DNA of 64,000 nt from Bin87 sp963666415 (GCA_963666415.2 CAXXPD010000003.1:806001-870000), one strand, 5' to 3'; shown: positions 19,601 through 28,445, numbered from the stretch's first letter. The notes: generated by a model not told the origin, from the sequence alone. Numbers and translations: made by a program.

Positions 19601-21436
19601 TTTCAACGCCGGGTATTGCTGGTTGGTGCCGAAGTCCCAGGGGTCGTCGAGGCTATCGTCGCCATCTACGTCCACGTTCCAGTTCGCGTAAATGTCATCG
19701 CCATCGTCATCGCCATCGCCATCGCCGTATGCCGTGGGAGACTTCAGTTCGTCTGTAGTCTTGCCGTAGTCTCTCCCTCCAGCACCAGTCGTATCGGTTG
19801 TTTCGGTGTTCCAATAGCTATCGAATATGGTAGCTCCCCCGTAGCCGACCAAGCCGTCTGAGAAGGAACCCTTTACTGGACCGATGGCGTAGGAGGCTTG
19901 CACAGAGCCACTCCCACCCTGTCCGACCAGGCCGCCGACGTTCGCGTTGCCAGACGCAGACCCTGTTGCGTAGCTCGCAGTAATTGAGCCCTCTTCGGTG
20001 TAACCGACGAGTCCACCCACGCTAGTATCTCCGCTAACGGCGGCAGTTGAGTAAGAAACGGCAATACTGCCCGAGTTATTGCGACCGACCAGACCGCCGA
20101 CGTTGTTAGAGGTTCCGGTAACACTCCCGGTGGAAAAACTGGCTGAGATTTTGCCGGAATCGACCCGTCCCACGAGGGCGCCGACCCTCTGGTTGCCGGT
20201 AACATTGGCGGAAGGCAAGCCAACGTTTCGAACCTCGCTGCCGGAGCCGGTGACGCCAAAGAGGCCAATGTTGTCGGTCGCGCGGTTGATGAAAAGGTTT
20301 GAGACGGTGTGGCCACCCCCGTCGAAGGTAGCATTGAATGGATGAGTCACCCGAGACTCGCCTTCGCCCGGGTCCACGTATCGCACGATCGGTTCCCAGC
20401 CGGCGCCGTCGTTCCAGTAGTCGTCCGAGGAATCCACCACGCCATCGGCGTTGGTGTCGAAGTCCAGGTTGGCGGTCAGCTCGTAACCGATGCAGCCGGA
20501 TTCTGGGCAACCCATGCCGGTTCTGGCCGTTGGGAACGCCGAGGCGTAACCGGCGTTGATGGATGAACCATCGCCGTCCAGGTCCCAGCGGAGGGCGTTG
20601 AGTTGGGCTAGGTGACGGACTTCGATGAGGCCGTCGTCATCGTCGTCGTAATCCAGGCCGGGCGTGATTTGTGCTTCCAACGAAGGCGCGCCGTCGCCCT
20701 CGGAATTCACTGCCCGGATGGCAAAGGTATATTCGGCGCCAGCCGTAAGTCCGGCGATCGTATGGCTAAAAGTGTTGGCTCCGCTGCCCGAAATTGCCGT
20801 CCAGTCAACTGACCAAGTTTCGCCTCCGTCCTCGCTCCGGCGGTACTTGTACCCTGTAATGGATCCGTCGCGTGGGTCGTCCCAGGTTAGGGTCACACTA
20901 TCGTCGCCCACGGTTGCGGCAAAGTTGGAGGGCTGGGCTGGCGGCGCTACCAGTCGCACCAAGGAGGCGGATACATCTGTGTCCACGGCGAAAGTCAGGC
21001 CGGCGCCAGTCCAACGATAAATTGAAGACGGACGTGCGATAGCCGACGCTACAACGAATGACAACTCTCCCAGAGTCAGGGTAGATGAATCGACCAGGGA
21101 CGGGGGCAAATCCGGATCGACTTGGAATTCTAGAAAATTCTCTTCTTGGTCGCGCGCGAGTCGCAAGATGGTATAAGTGGTTCCCTCGAATACGAAGGTT
21201 TTGTCGGTCAAAAATCCAAAAGTTTGGCCTGAACCGGAATCTGCTTCGAACCCTATGTCTTCAGTGTTGGCGGATAGTGCCGCTGTCATGGTGGCCGACC
21301 AGACCTCGGATTGGGCGGCCTGGGCCGGCAACTGCGTAACGCCGAAGGCCAGCAGGCCGACGAGGGCAAACAGAATCGGAAGCAGGAGGAAGCCGACCGT
21401 TTTTCGGGCTGATGTTAGCGCAGGTATGCCAAACAC
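16625..21436 (-). CDS. Giant multidomain surface protein (Fn3, GLUG, cadherin, PGF-pre-PGF)
   Basis: The 1603-residue protein starts with a signal/anchor segment (about 15-40, ending AQAA). Then come a beta domain (45-140), an Fn3 domain (about 165-262) and a GLUG-repeat region (about 270-560, with VGGLVGRNNSGSI-type repeats). A second Fn3 (about 640-735), two cadherin-like repeats (about 750-960, YSITLMVEDNDGASDTIDVS) and a third Fn3 follow, then a Thr/Pro linker. An Ala/Glu-rich stretch leads to a PGF-pre-PGF-type domain (EKEWLSS...VPGFSLWAIHG, about 1240-1340), CARDB-like beta domains, further Pro/Thr linkers, and a C-terminal membrane helix followed by RRRR. It is probably a cell-surface adhesin held by its C-terminus. 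The start is GTG with a poor ribosome site, so the exact N-terminus is uncertain. Confidence 0.85.
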   Translation of the reverse strand: MFGIPALTSARKTVGFLLLPILFALVGLLAFGVTQLPAQAAQSEVWSATMTAALSANTEDIGFEADSGSGQTFGFLTDKTFVFEGTTYTILRLARDQEENFLEFQVDPDLPPSLVDSSTLTLGELSFVVASAIARPSSIYRWTGAGLTFAVDTDVSASLVRLVAPPAQPSNFAATVGDDSVTLTWDDPRDGSITGYKYRRSEDGGETWSVDWTAISGSGANTFSHTIAGLTAGAEYTFAIRAVNSEGDGAPSLEAQITPGLDYDDDDDGLIEVRHLAQLNALRWDLDGDGSSINAGYASAFPTARTGMGCPESGCIGYELTANLDFDTNADGVVDSSDDYWNDGAGWEPIVRYVDPGEGESRVTHPFNATFDGGGHTVSNLFINRATDNIGLFGVTGSGSEVRNVGLPSANVTGNQRVGALVGRVDSGKISASFSTGSVTGTSNNVGGLVGRNNSGSIAVSYSTAAVSGDTSVGGLVGYTEEGSITASYATGSASGNANVGGLVGQGGSGSVQASYAIGPVKGSFSDGLVGYGGATIFDSYWNTETTDTTGAGGRDYGKTTDELKSPTAYGDGDGDDDGDDIYANWNVDVDGDDSLDDPWDFGTNQQYPALKIDFNGDNDATWQEFGFQRAVAGFTATAGSGQVTISWDDLGDPAVSHFEVRQSDDDGDTWTTWETIPGSAATTTNHTVTGLSSGVAYTFQIRPVKDYGAGLASESATATPVAPVALNAAPSFVDGPTTNRSVAENMPPGTSIGARISATDSDASDSLIYSISRNDDGAFVVDSGGQLSNTKTLNYEQKSSYSITLMVEDNDGASDTIDVSIAVTDVNDPPIFVDGESTTRRIAENSPPGTKIGQPITATDEDDVPRYAVHASSGNDLSVFQFDFDTGQFSVDLTRLDHEAKSSYSLTVEANDDDDATTFIDVTIEIIDVAEPPPAPGAPTIAPAGEAGDTTLNVSWTAPDTTGRPNIIGYDVRFRSGSNQNWTIRSLAGNTTSANLSGLVPGSTFVMQVSAKNDEGVSPWSSPGTGSTNLPESEEQPPTTPEPTAPPTVAPTVPPTPAPPPPTAQEILTLFEENPELAGEVVGQLADDDPEEAGRVISESAEEDEQAAGQIICSAVGGHSASMGRAVGHAAKANAGSTSNALGTISDNGDCVGQLGSVIPVGPWLPEQAPPEGQDQTGQGTWQDLGSPAPVENVMARFFTPIEDAHTDITNLDEPPSGIEPLPPDNIPYAYVDIAHDNFTNEDIVTAHATISVEKEWLSSTQVHQWSVQLSRFDPATTAWIPTQSKRIGEDAEKVYYTVTVPGFSLWAIHGSTEPPALTFVEDNLQISRQPISIGQFTVVSVDVTNTTDGPATYFANLWVDKQINQTSQILIGAGLTQTVSFPLSIDIAGAYQIRVGSQLSQQPLLVEDPAAPVTPVAQNELATPTAAPPTVPPTIPAAPDTEPTPTIAPTIPPTPAPVASVPEPTAAPESEEAIVAQVPVIGSVEFSDPSPSPGDQIMVTIPITHLGSGESSFDLEIEVGGSIVAQQTVTVPPGETLRVEMPIIAPSDPSDVTVRVNGLAKQAAITPAASGNTGVIIGVVVAAVVILVIVVVIITVIRRRR

Positions 21437-21539
21437 GACGTTGCCTATGATGTGGTGCGATTTCGTACCAATAAGTATGTCGACGTCCAGCGAAAAGGTC
21501 CCGACTAACTGGCCAGCGACAATGATGCTCCTATAGATG

Positions 21540-22616
21540 TCAAGCTGCGCTGCTGATTATTGCGGCGGAGTTCTGGAGAGCGGAGAAGACCTCGCGGGCA
21601 ACGTAGCGTTTGAGGCAACGGATGACCTCGGTCTTGCTCATTCCCTCACCGGTGCGGCGGCACATGTAAGCCTTGGTGCGGGGGTCGTAACGAAGCCTGA
21701 CCACGACGATGCGGTGTAGAGCCGCATTGGCTTGGCGGTCGCCACCTCGGTTCAAGCGATGCCGGTTGGTCTTCCCGGAGGAAGCAGGTATCGGACTCAC
21801 CCCGCACAGCGCGGCGAAGGCAGCCTCGGAATGGAGGCGTTCCGGGTTGCTCCCAGCCGTGACCAGGAGGGTCGCCGCCGTGTCAGGTCCTACGCCGAAC
21901 ATGCTGACCAGCGTCGGCGATGCCGTCTGGGTGAGGCGTTCCAGCTCGGCCTTGAGGTCGTGGATCTCCTCACTCAGTTGGCGGTAGCGGCCGGCCAGTG
22001 AGCGGAGAGCGTACTTGGCCGCCGCCGTGGGATTGTCCAGGCGACTGATACGGAAACTCTTGCACCGAGCGGTGAGGGCACCAGCGGGGAGACCGTCGAG
22101 GGTTTCGCGAAGTTCGGCTGGGGCGGTGACAACCAAAGCCTTCATCTGGTTGATCGCCTGGGTGCGGGCCTTGACGGCCGAGTCCTTGGTGCTCTTGAGC
22201 ATGCGGATCATTTCGACTTCGCCCTGGCCCGACTTGGGCGTGGCAGCTGCTACGCCGGCCAAAACCGACCGGGCTGCCATCTCCGCATCGGTGGGATCGC
22301 TCTTCCCTTTCCGGTAGCGGGTGGACCGATCGGGTCGGTTGACCTCAACGACGGTGTATCCGCGACCGGTTAGGAAACGGGCGATGCCAGCGCCGTAGGA
22401 ACCCGTGCCTTCGATCCCGAAGGCGCGAACTTCCCCCAAACTCAGGGACCACCATTCGAGTTCTCCGTATCCGTGCGTAGTCGCTGGCGCGTGACGTTCG
22501 CCGAGGCGGACACCTTGCCGGTCAATGGCCACCGCCACGTGCTCGTCTTGGTGTGTGTCGACTCCGATGATCACCTGAACATCGCGATTACCTTCGCGAC
22601 CGGGGACTCCTATCAT
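21540..22616 (-). CDS. IS110-family DEDD transposase
   Basis: The 358-residue protein has the N-terminal RuvC-like DEDD domain: Asp in IIGVDTHQDEH (about 20), Glu in GIEGTGSYGAG (about 68), and the two Asps in GKSDPTDAEMAARS (about 105). The C-terminal IS110 domain has FGVGPDTAATLL and the serine-containing CGVSPIPASSGKTNRHRL. IS110 recombinases use an RNA guide from the element's non-coding end. The gene appears intact. It sits 104 bases upstream of the surface-protein gene, in the same direction, so it may have replaced or added to that gene's promoter region. Confidence 0.93.
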   Translation of the reverse strand: MIGVPGREGNRDVQVIIGVDTHQDEHVAVAIDRQGVRLGERHAPATTHGYGELEWWSLSLGEVRAFGIEGTGSYGAGIARFLTGRGYTVVEVNRPDRSTRYRKGKSDPTDAEMAARSVLAGVAAATPKSGQGEVEMIRMLKSTKDSAVKARTQAINQMKALVVTAPAELRETLDGLPAGALTARCKSFRISRLDNPTAAAKYALRSLAGRYRQLSEEIHDLKAELERLTQTASPTLVSMFGVGPDTAATLLVTAGSNPERLHSEAAFAALCGVSPIPASSGKTNRHRLNRGGDRQANAALHRIVVVRLRYDPRTKAYMCRRTGEGMSKTEVIRCLKRYVAREVFSALQNSAAIISSAA

Positions 22617-22847
22617 TGCTACCTCCTGGGAGATGACGCCGCGGTTGGCACGCCAGCCAGGTGAGCGGACAAGACTGCGATGGGGCTTGAAGCCAGGCTC
22701 CTATTAGGTCACTGCTCACCGAGGCTGTCGGCACTGTCTGGGCCATCTCGGATCGGGCCGACAGATCATTTTGAAGGCATTCGTGCCAGTCACATCAAGG
22801 GTCAGACCCTGGTCGAGATGGCCGGGACCCATCATCGCAGTCACATC
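22617..22847 (-). other. Non-coding 5' end of IS110 element, candidate bridge-RNA region
   Basis: About 230 bases separate the IS110 start codon from the next transposase. They contain several short inverted segments (for instance GTCGGC...GCCGAC around 22727-22770 and GGGTCAGACCC at 22799-22809). In IS110-group elements the bridge RNA is encoded here, between the left end and the recombinase gene. The element end and the loops could not be fixed by eye; part of this stretch must belong to the neighbouring ISNCY-type element. Confidence 0.3.
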
Positions 22848-24378
22848 ATGGAGAATGTGACATTGACCCCAAAAGAACAAAGCAGACTTCAGGTTCTCAA
22901 CAGCCTGGCAGCAGAGCACATGACCTTGGACCAGGCCGCCGAGTTGATGGGAGTAACTTCCCGCCACACCCGCCGCATCCTGGCGGCCTACCGTGAACGC
23001 GGCGCGGCGGCTTTGGCACATGGCCACCGCGGTCGCCAACCCGTCAACGCCACGCCCGAGGCGCTGGTCGTCGACCTGGCGCATCTGGCTCGGACCCGGT
23101 ACGCTGGCATCAACCACACCCACCTCGCGGAACTGCTGGCGGAGCGGGAAGGCATTCACATCGGCAGGACCACCCTGCGGCGGGTCTTGCTGGACGCTGG
23201 ACTGAGCAGTCCCCGGCGCCGCCGTCCACCCAAACACCGAGTCCGTCGGCAACGGATGCCCCAGGAGGGCATGCTGATCCAGATGGACGGCAGCTATCAC
23301 CCGTGGTTGGGGGATCAGGCCCCGCCGTTCACGCTGCTGATCGCGGTGGACGATGCTACCGGCCAGGTGGTGAGCGCCTTGTGCTGTGAGCATGAGGACG
23401 CTCGCAGCTACTTCCTGCTGATCCGCGCCTTGGTGGAGCATCGCGGCGTGCCCGTGGCCCTCTACACCGATCGCCACGCCGTGTTCAAGCACACGCCGGG
23501 ACCCGGCCTCCCTGCAGGGCCCACCCAGTTCAGCCGGGCCATGGATGAGATGGGGACCCAGATGATCTTCGCCCAGTCGCCCCAGGCCAAGGGACGTGTT
23601 GAGCGAACCGGAGGCACCTTTCAGGGCCGGTTGGTTGCCGAACTGCGGCTGGCCGGCGCAACCACCCTGGAGCAGGCACAGGCTGTGCTCGATGAGTTTG
23701 TGCCTCGGTTCAACCGGCGCTTCGGCGTTCCCCCGCAGTGCTCCGAGCCAGCGTTCCGACCGCTGGACCCGGAGCTATGCCTGGAACAGGTTCTGTGTTT
23801 CAAGCACCGCAGGAAAGTGGACCGGGACAACACGGTGCGGTTCCAGTTGCGGACACTCCAACTGCTGCCGGCGCCGGAACGCCCCAGCTATGCCGGGGCG
23901 ACGGTGGAAGTCCTGGAGGGGCTGGATGGTCAGCTCAAGGTACGCCACGAGGGGGCGCATCATCGCTGCTCAGGAGGCCCCGCCAAGCCCGGTATCCCTC
24001 CGCAACGGCCACCAGCCTCCCGCCGTCTCTCCGGTTGCGCCCATCGGGGTAAACCACTGGGATGAACGCTGGACAGCGCACCTGGCTCCGCTGGTCTCAA
24101 GTCAGGAACCCGAGGCGGATCAACCGGACTGCACCGATGGTGAAGTCGCCGCCGCACCACCCGCAACCGTCGCCCCGCGCAAGCCGACCTTCCTTCAGAG
24201 GGAGAGATGGAAGGCGGTCCAGAAAGCCCGGCGCAAGGGCATGTCGCTGCGGGCAATCGAACGGGAGTTGGGCATCCACAGGTCCACCGTCAGGAATTAT
24301 CTGGAGGCCGGAGGTCCTCCAGGATGGAAGCAGCGGATGGTGCCCAATCCGTCGACATCGGATACCATGGCAGCGTAA
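22848..24378 (+). pseudogene. ISNCY-type DDE transposase, frameshifted near its C-terminal region
   Basis: From ATG 22848 the first frame has an N-terminal helix-turn-helix (MTLDQAAELMGVTSRHTRRI), then the integrase core with Asp in GMLIQMDGSYHPWLG, Asp in VALYTDRHAVFK and Glu in SPQAKGRVERTGGTFQ. At GAGGGGGCGC (about 23949-23958) the frame is lost; skipping one G leads into RIIAAQEAPPSPVSLRNG in the other frame. That frame runs to a TAA at 24376-24378 and includes a second helix-turn-helix (MSLRAIERELGIHRSTVRNY). The core active site is upstream of the break. Element ends are not certain; ACATTTTCGC and CATTTTCCC follow the gene at 24386-24420. Confidence 0.75.
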
Positions 24379-24599
24379 CGGAGTGACATTTTCGCTGAAC
24401 ACTTACCCGGACATTTTCCCTGACCTACGACAATAAGTACGCTTGAAAATGGCCCACAGTCGATCACGTGTTTGGTCTATTCGTGGGGAAGGCTTAAAAA
24501 GTGCCTGGCTGAAAGCGATCACACGGAACGGGGTTACAACCAGCGCTAAATTCTGGACGATTGAAAACCCACGGCCTTTGATGGTCTGCTGCCAACCGG

Positions 24600-24689
24600 G
24601 CAATTGGCTAATGGCGAGCCTGTTGTAGCATGGATTGGCGGCCCTTCGACAAGCTCGGGGTGAGCGGAGAAATCTATTTGCGTGGACAA
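24600..24689. repeat. Intergenic repeat family B, copy 1
   Basis: This stretch, containing TTCGACAAGCTCGGGGTGAG followed by CGGAGAAATCTATTTG, matches 46125-46221 closely, including the leading CAATTGG and AATGGCGAG words and the trailing GTGGACAA. It lies in the 24379-24902 gap, which holds no gene. Confidence 0.7.
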
Positions 24690-24840
24690 CCGAAGGGCGC
24701 TGATTGAATACCAGGGCCATTCGATTGTCGGAACGTAGCGGTCAAGGGTGAGCTGGCGACAGCGTTGGTCGATACGGCCACGAGATTGCCACGCTACGCT
24801 CGCAATGACGTTAGGGGACAATCGAAAGGCCCTGATTGAA
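24684..24840. repeat. 25-bp direct repeats enclosing half of a family A repeat
   Basis: GGACAACCGAAGGGCGCTGA (24684 on) and GGACAATCGAAAGGCCCTGA (24816 on) each continue TTGAA, giving a 25-bp direct repeat with three differences. Between them lies CGAGATTGCCACGCTACGCT followed by CGCAATGACG, the right half of the family A palindrome. Confidence 0.65.
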
Positions 24841-24856
24841 AACGCCCGGTAGTTCC

Positions 24857-24882
24857 TTGAATCTGCATTCAGTGTTTATAAT
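24857..24882 (+). promoter_or_regulatory. Possible promoter of the ABC-F gene
   Basis: A consensus -10 TATAAT is at 24877-24882, with TTGAAT at 24857-24862 as a possible -35 at a short 14-base spacing. A start site near 24889 would leave only about 14 bases before the TTG start codon at 24903, and no ribosome site is visible, so the message could be nearly leaderless. Confidence 0.4.
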
Positions 24883-24902
24883 GTCTATTTGGGCAGACCG
24901 AA

Positions 24903-26885
24903 TTGTTATTTGCATCCAACATCAGCAAAGCCTATGCGGACCGCACCCTATTCAGAGGGCTTTCCGTAAACGTAGCTGCTGGGGACCGTGTTGCGCTGAT
25001 CGGCGCGAACGGCTCCGGAAAGACCACGCTCATAGACATTCTGGCCGGTGAGACCCTGCCGGGAGAAGGGAGCGTATCCTGGCGGCGAAACGCCACAATG
25101 GGTTACCTCAAGCAGGAACCGGCATCATTCACGGGCCAGACACTGCTGCAGGAGGTCTTGGCCGCTGACTCGGAGGTGATTGATCTCAGCGACCGGATTG
25201 CTGCCACTCGGGATGCGTTGTCAGCGGAGGCTGATCCTGCGAGACAGGGCGATCTGCTGCAACAGCTCGGTCAGCTTGACCTGGAGCTGGAGTCCGCCGG
25301 CGGTGAGAATCGGGACCACGAAGCCAAGGCGATCCTCTCCGGGCTTGGCTTTAAGCAGGGCGATTTTCTCCGCACCATGAACGAGTTCAGTGGTGGCTGG
25401 GTAATGCGGGCCGGCCTCGCCAGGCTGCTGTTCAGGAATCCCGACGTTTTGTTGCTGGATGAGCCAACCAACCACTTGGATCTTGAAGCAAACCTGTGGT
25501 TTGAGAAGTACCTGGCCTCTTTTCAGGGCGGCGTGATCATCACGTCGCACGACCGGACTTTTCTGAACCAGGTGGCGAATCGGGTTCTCGCCATCGAACT
25601 GGACGAAGTGGTACACCTGCGAGGCAACTATGACGATTACCTCGCCGCCCGCGAGCGCTCCCTTCAGGTGAAGCAGGCTGCCGCCGCCCGGCAGGAGCGC
25701 GAGATGCAGAAGCAGATGCGCTTCGTGGAGCGTTTCCGCTCCAAGGCAACCAAGGCCAGCCAGGTGCAAAGCCGTTTGAAGCAGCTCGAAAAAGTGAAGG
25801 TTATTGAGCTGCCACGGGCGACCAGGAAAGTCCGCTACTCGTTCCCCGAGCCTCCGCGCAGCGGCGCTGAAGTGATACGGCTGACCAACGTGAGCAAGTT
25901 CTACGGCGATAATGCGGTGTACCGAGGTATGAACCTGACGCTTTCGCGCGGCGACCGTGTTGCTTTGGTGGGACCGAACGGGGCCGGCAAGACCACCATG
26001 TTGAAGATGCTCGCCGGCGTACTGTCATTTGATGAAGGCGAGAGACGGACCGGCCACAACGTGTCGACGGCATACTACGCGCAGCACGTGCTGGATCTTC
26101 TCAACCCGAACAATACGCTGATAGATGAGCTGAAACAGGCTGCGCCAGGGGAGTCGGAACAGAACCTCAGAACTACGCTGGGCGGATTTCTGTTCAGCGG
26201 CGACGACCTCCTCAAGCCGATCTCAGTGCTGTCCGGCGGGGAAAAGGCTCGGGTGGCCCTGGCGAAGTTGCTCCTCCAGCCGAGTAACCTGCTCCTCATG
26301 GATGAACCGACCAACCACCTCGACATCGCTTCCAGGGAGATTCTCGCCGATGCCCTGGGCGACTATCACGGCACCATTTGTCTCATAACCCACGACCGGA
26401 TGCTGATACGGCAGGTCTCCAACAAAATAATCGAGATCGACGGCGGCCGGCCCACGGTGTTCCCCGGTGACTACGACAGCTATCTGTACCGGAAGCAGAC
26501 GGATACCGACAACTCGGGCGCCAAAAAAACTTCCCGAGCGCCGGCCGACGCTGCGACTCAACAGGCCCCGGTCAGGAGACGGTCCGGCCGGCCGCTGAGC
26601 GCGGAAGCGGAGCACCAACGGTCGCTTGGCAAAGAGTCGCGCCGGCTGGCGACGCGTATCGAGGAGATCAACATCGCCCTGACCGACCGCGAAGCCCGCA
26701 TGGGGGACATGGAGACCATGTTCGCCAGGCCTGACCAGTTCGACGACCCCACTCAGCTGGCAGCCTCGGGTGAACAGTATCGTGTGCTCAAAGAGGAGGC
26801 GGAATCACTGTGGGACGAGTGGGAGCGGTTGTCGCTGGAAGCAGAGAGCATTGACAAATTGCTGGTGGGACTGAAGGCCGGTTAA
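24903..26885 (+). CDS. ABC-F family ATPase (Uup/EttA-like)
   Basis: The 660-residue soluble protein has two ABC domains and no membrane part, as in ABC-F proteins that act on ribosomes. Domain 1 has Walker A GANGSGKTTL (about 36-45), signature FSGGWVMRAGLA (about 165) and Walker B VLLLDEPTNHLD (about 185). Domain 2 has GPNGAGKTTM, LSGGEKARVALAKLL and LLLMDEPTNHLD. A charged linker of about 80 residues rich in Arg/Lys/Gln lies between (P-site tRNA interaction motif position), and a C-terminal coiled coil covers about 590-655. The first signature has GGW instead of GGQ/GGE. The start codon is TTG, since an in-frame stop precedes it. Confidence 0.93.
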   Translation: MLFASNISKAYADRTLFRGLSVNVAAGDRVALIGANGSGKTTLIDILAGETLPGEGSVSWRRNATMGYLKQEPASFTGQTLLQEVLAADSEVIDLSDRIAATRDALSAEADPARQGDLLQQLGQLDLELESAGGENRDHEAKAILSGLGFKQGDFLRTMNEFSGGWVMRAGLARLLFRNPDVLLLDEPTNHLDLEANLWFEKYLASFQGGVIITSHDRTFLNQVANRVLAIELDEVVHLRGNYDDYLAARERSLQVKQAAAARQEREMQKQMRFVERFRSKATKASQVQSRLKQLEKVKVIELPRATRKVRYSFPEPPRSGAEVIRLTNVSKFYGDNAVYRGMNLTLSRGDRVALVGPNGAGKTTMLKMLAGVLSFDEGERRTGHNVSTAYYAQHVLDLLNPNNTLIDELKQAAPGESEQNLRTTLGGFLFSGDDLLKPISVLSGGEKARVALAKLLLQPSNLLLMDEPTNHLDIASREILADALGDYHGTICLITHDRMLIRQVSNKIIEIDGGRPTVFPGDYDSYLYRKQTDTDNSGAKKTSRAPADAATQQAPVRRRSGRPLSAEAEHQRSLGKESRRLATRIEEINIALTDREARMGDMETMFARPDQFDDPTQLAASGEQYRVLKEEAESLWDEWERLSLEAESIDKLLVGLKAG

Positions 26886-26940
26886 TCCGGCGACTTCGGT
26901 AGCAAACGTTCGGAGCGGGATGCGGGTCAATCCCGCCACT

Positions 26941-28125
26941 TCAGGTGATGACCCCGAGGTCTACCAGGCCAGCAAGCTCGCGTTCGTTGAGGCCCAGAAG
27001 GTCACCGTAGATTTGCTGGTTGTGCTCCCCGTAGCTGGGGATGGGCCCGGCGGTGGTGGGCGTTTTGGAGAACTTGATGATGGTGGGGCCGGGCACCAGC
27101 ATCGTCTTGCCCGGTGGGTCAGGGATTTCTGCCTCAACCATCACCTCGCGCTCCCACATATGTCGATCTGCGAGCACCTCGGGTATGGACTTGACGGCGC
27201 CAAATGGAATGTCGGCGCCCACCAGGGATTCTTCCACCTCCTGTACCGAGCGTTCCTCGCACCAGAGGCGCAACAATTCCATGCGTATCTCTGCCATATC
27301 GGTAGCAAACATCGGGGCGGCAAACTCAGGGTCTTCGGACAGTTCGTCGTACCCCATTACCTTGAGCATCCGCTCCCACATGCCGGCACGGGCGGCTCCG
27401 GTGGTAACCCAACCGTCCTTGCACCGCAGGAAGGTGCCCACCCTCAAAAAATCATTGGTGTTGGTCTCGTAGCACATGGCGAGGGCGACTTCCTCCAGGG
27501 TGATCCCGCCATCCAGCATTGCCACTTCCAGCCATTGCCCCTCGCCGGTCCGGTCGCGGTGCCGCAGTGCGCCCAGAATGCCGATGACCGCGTGGAGGGC
27601 GGCGGTGCGGTCCATGACCGGGCCGTTGCCCATGATGGGTTGGTCGAATCCCCGGCCAGTCTGGTCGCCGAAACCGCTCATCGCCTGGATGATAGGGTCA
27701 AAACACTGGCGATCGCGATAGGGGCCGTATTGCCCGAAGCCAGATACCGAGGCGAGAATGATGCCCGGATTCACCTTGCATAGCTCTTCGTAGCCGAATC
27801 CCATTTCGGCCATGGTGCCTGGACGAAAGTTTTCCAGGACTACGTCGGAAATCTCCAGGAGCCGGAAAAACAGATCCTTGCCTTTAGCGTGGCGCGTGTT
27901 GAGGGTGATGCTCTTCTTGCCACGGTTGTACGCGGCGAACTGAACACTCATCTTCCCCACGAATGGGCCGGAGTCTCGCAGGTCGGCGCCTTTACGCCAC
28001 TCCAGCTTGATCACCTCGGCCCCCATGTCCCGCAGGATCAATCCACCCCGTGGCGCCGCTTGCCAGCGGGCCAATTCCAATATCCGCACGCCATCCAGTA
28101 CAGCCCCGGCGCCGTTCTCAACCAT
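26941..28125 (-). CDS. CaiB/BaiF (family III) CoA-transferase
   Basis: The protein (394 residues from ATG 28125) moves CoA between carboxylic acids through an aspartyl-CoA anhydride. Family motifs are LDGVRILELARWQAAP near the start, DMGAEVIKLEW, SDVVLENFRPGTMAEMGFGY, SVSGFGQYGPYRDRQCFDPI (with the likely catalytic Asp) and GALRHRDRTGEGQWLEVAML. TACAGGAGAATAAG directly before the ATG supports this start over the upstream in-frame codons. The neighbouring ABC-F gene is convergent, so it is probably monocistronic. Donor and acceptor cannot be predicted. Confidence 0.92.
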   Translation of the reverse strand: MVENGAGAVLDGVRILELARWQAAPRGGLILRDMGAEVIKLEWRKGADLRDSGPFVGKMSVQFAAYNRGKKSITLNTRHAKGKDLFFRLLEISDVVLENFRPGTMAEMGFGYEELCKVNPGIILASVSGFGQYGPYRDRQCFDPIIQAMSGFGDQTGRGFDQPIMGNGPVMDRTAALHAVIGILGALRHRDRTGEGQWLEVAMLDGGITLEEVALAMCYETNTNDFLRVGTFLRCKDGWVTTGAARAGMWERMLKVMGYDELSEDPEFAAPMFATDMAEIRMELLRLWCEERSVQEVEESLVGADIPFGAVKSIPEVLADRHMWEREVMVEAEIPDPPGKTMLVPGPTIIKFSKTPTTAGPIPSYGEHNQQIYGDLLGLNERELAGLVDLGVIT

Positions 28126-28445
28126 TCTTATTCTCCTGTAGTCCGCCGGCATCCAAAACGATGGACCCCGGCCGTGGTTCCGGTGAGTATAACCCGATTG
28201 TCCCAACGTGCACCGAATGGCGCCGAGTCGTGGGCAGACGGGTGCCGCCTATGCTGGGCTAGGTCAGGACGGAGCCAGATGCAGCCGGACGGTTCAGCAA
28301 TGAGCCAGCCGCTCGACACGGGTATCCGGCGCGGTGTTTGACCTGTTTCTGGCGGCGGGTCGCTATACACCAACCGGTTTGCATCGGTTAGTCTGGCCAA
28401 CGGTTCCGGAAGGCCAACCTTGCTGTTTGTGGCGTTGAGGTGTTA
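28126..28445. other. Intergenic region without recognisable gene
   Basis: Nothing protein-like or repeated was found between the CoA-transferase start and the IS5-type element. It should contain the CoA-transferase promoter on the minus strand. Confidence 0.5.

Noticed and set aside
19680..19740. Short tandem GCCATCGTCATC-like repeats as a CRISPR or microsatellite
   Set aside because: They encode the Asp/Gly-rich calcium-site-like run (DGDGDDDGDD) of the surface protein; no spacer structure is present.
16539..21536. Numerous plus-strand open frames opposite the surface-protein gene
   Set aside because: They are antisense shadows of a long GC-rich gene with repeated domains.
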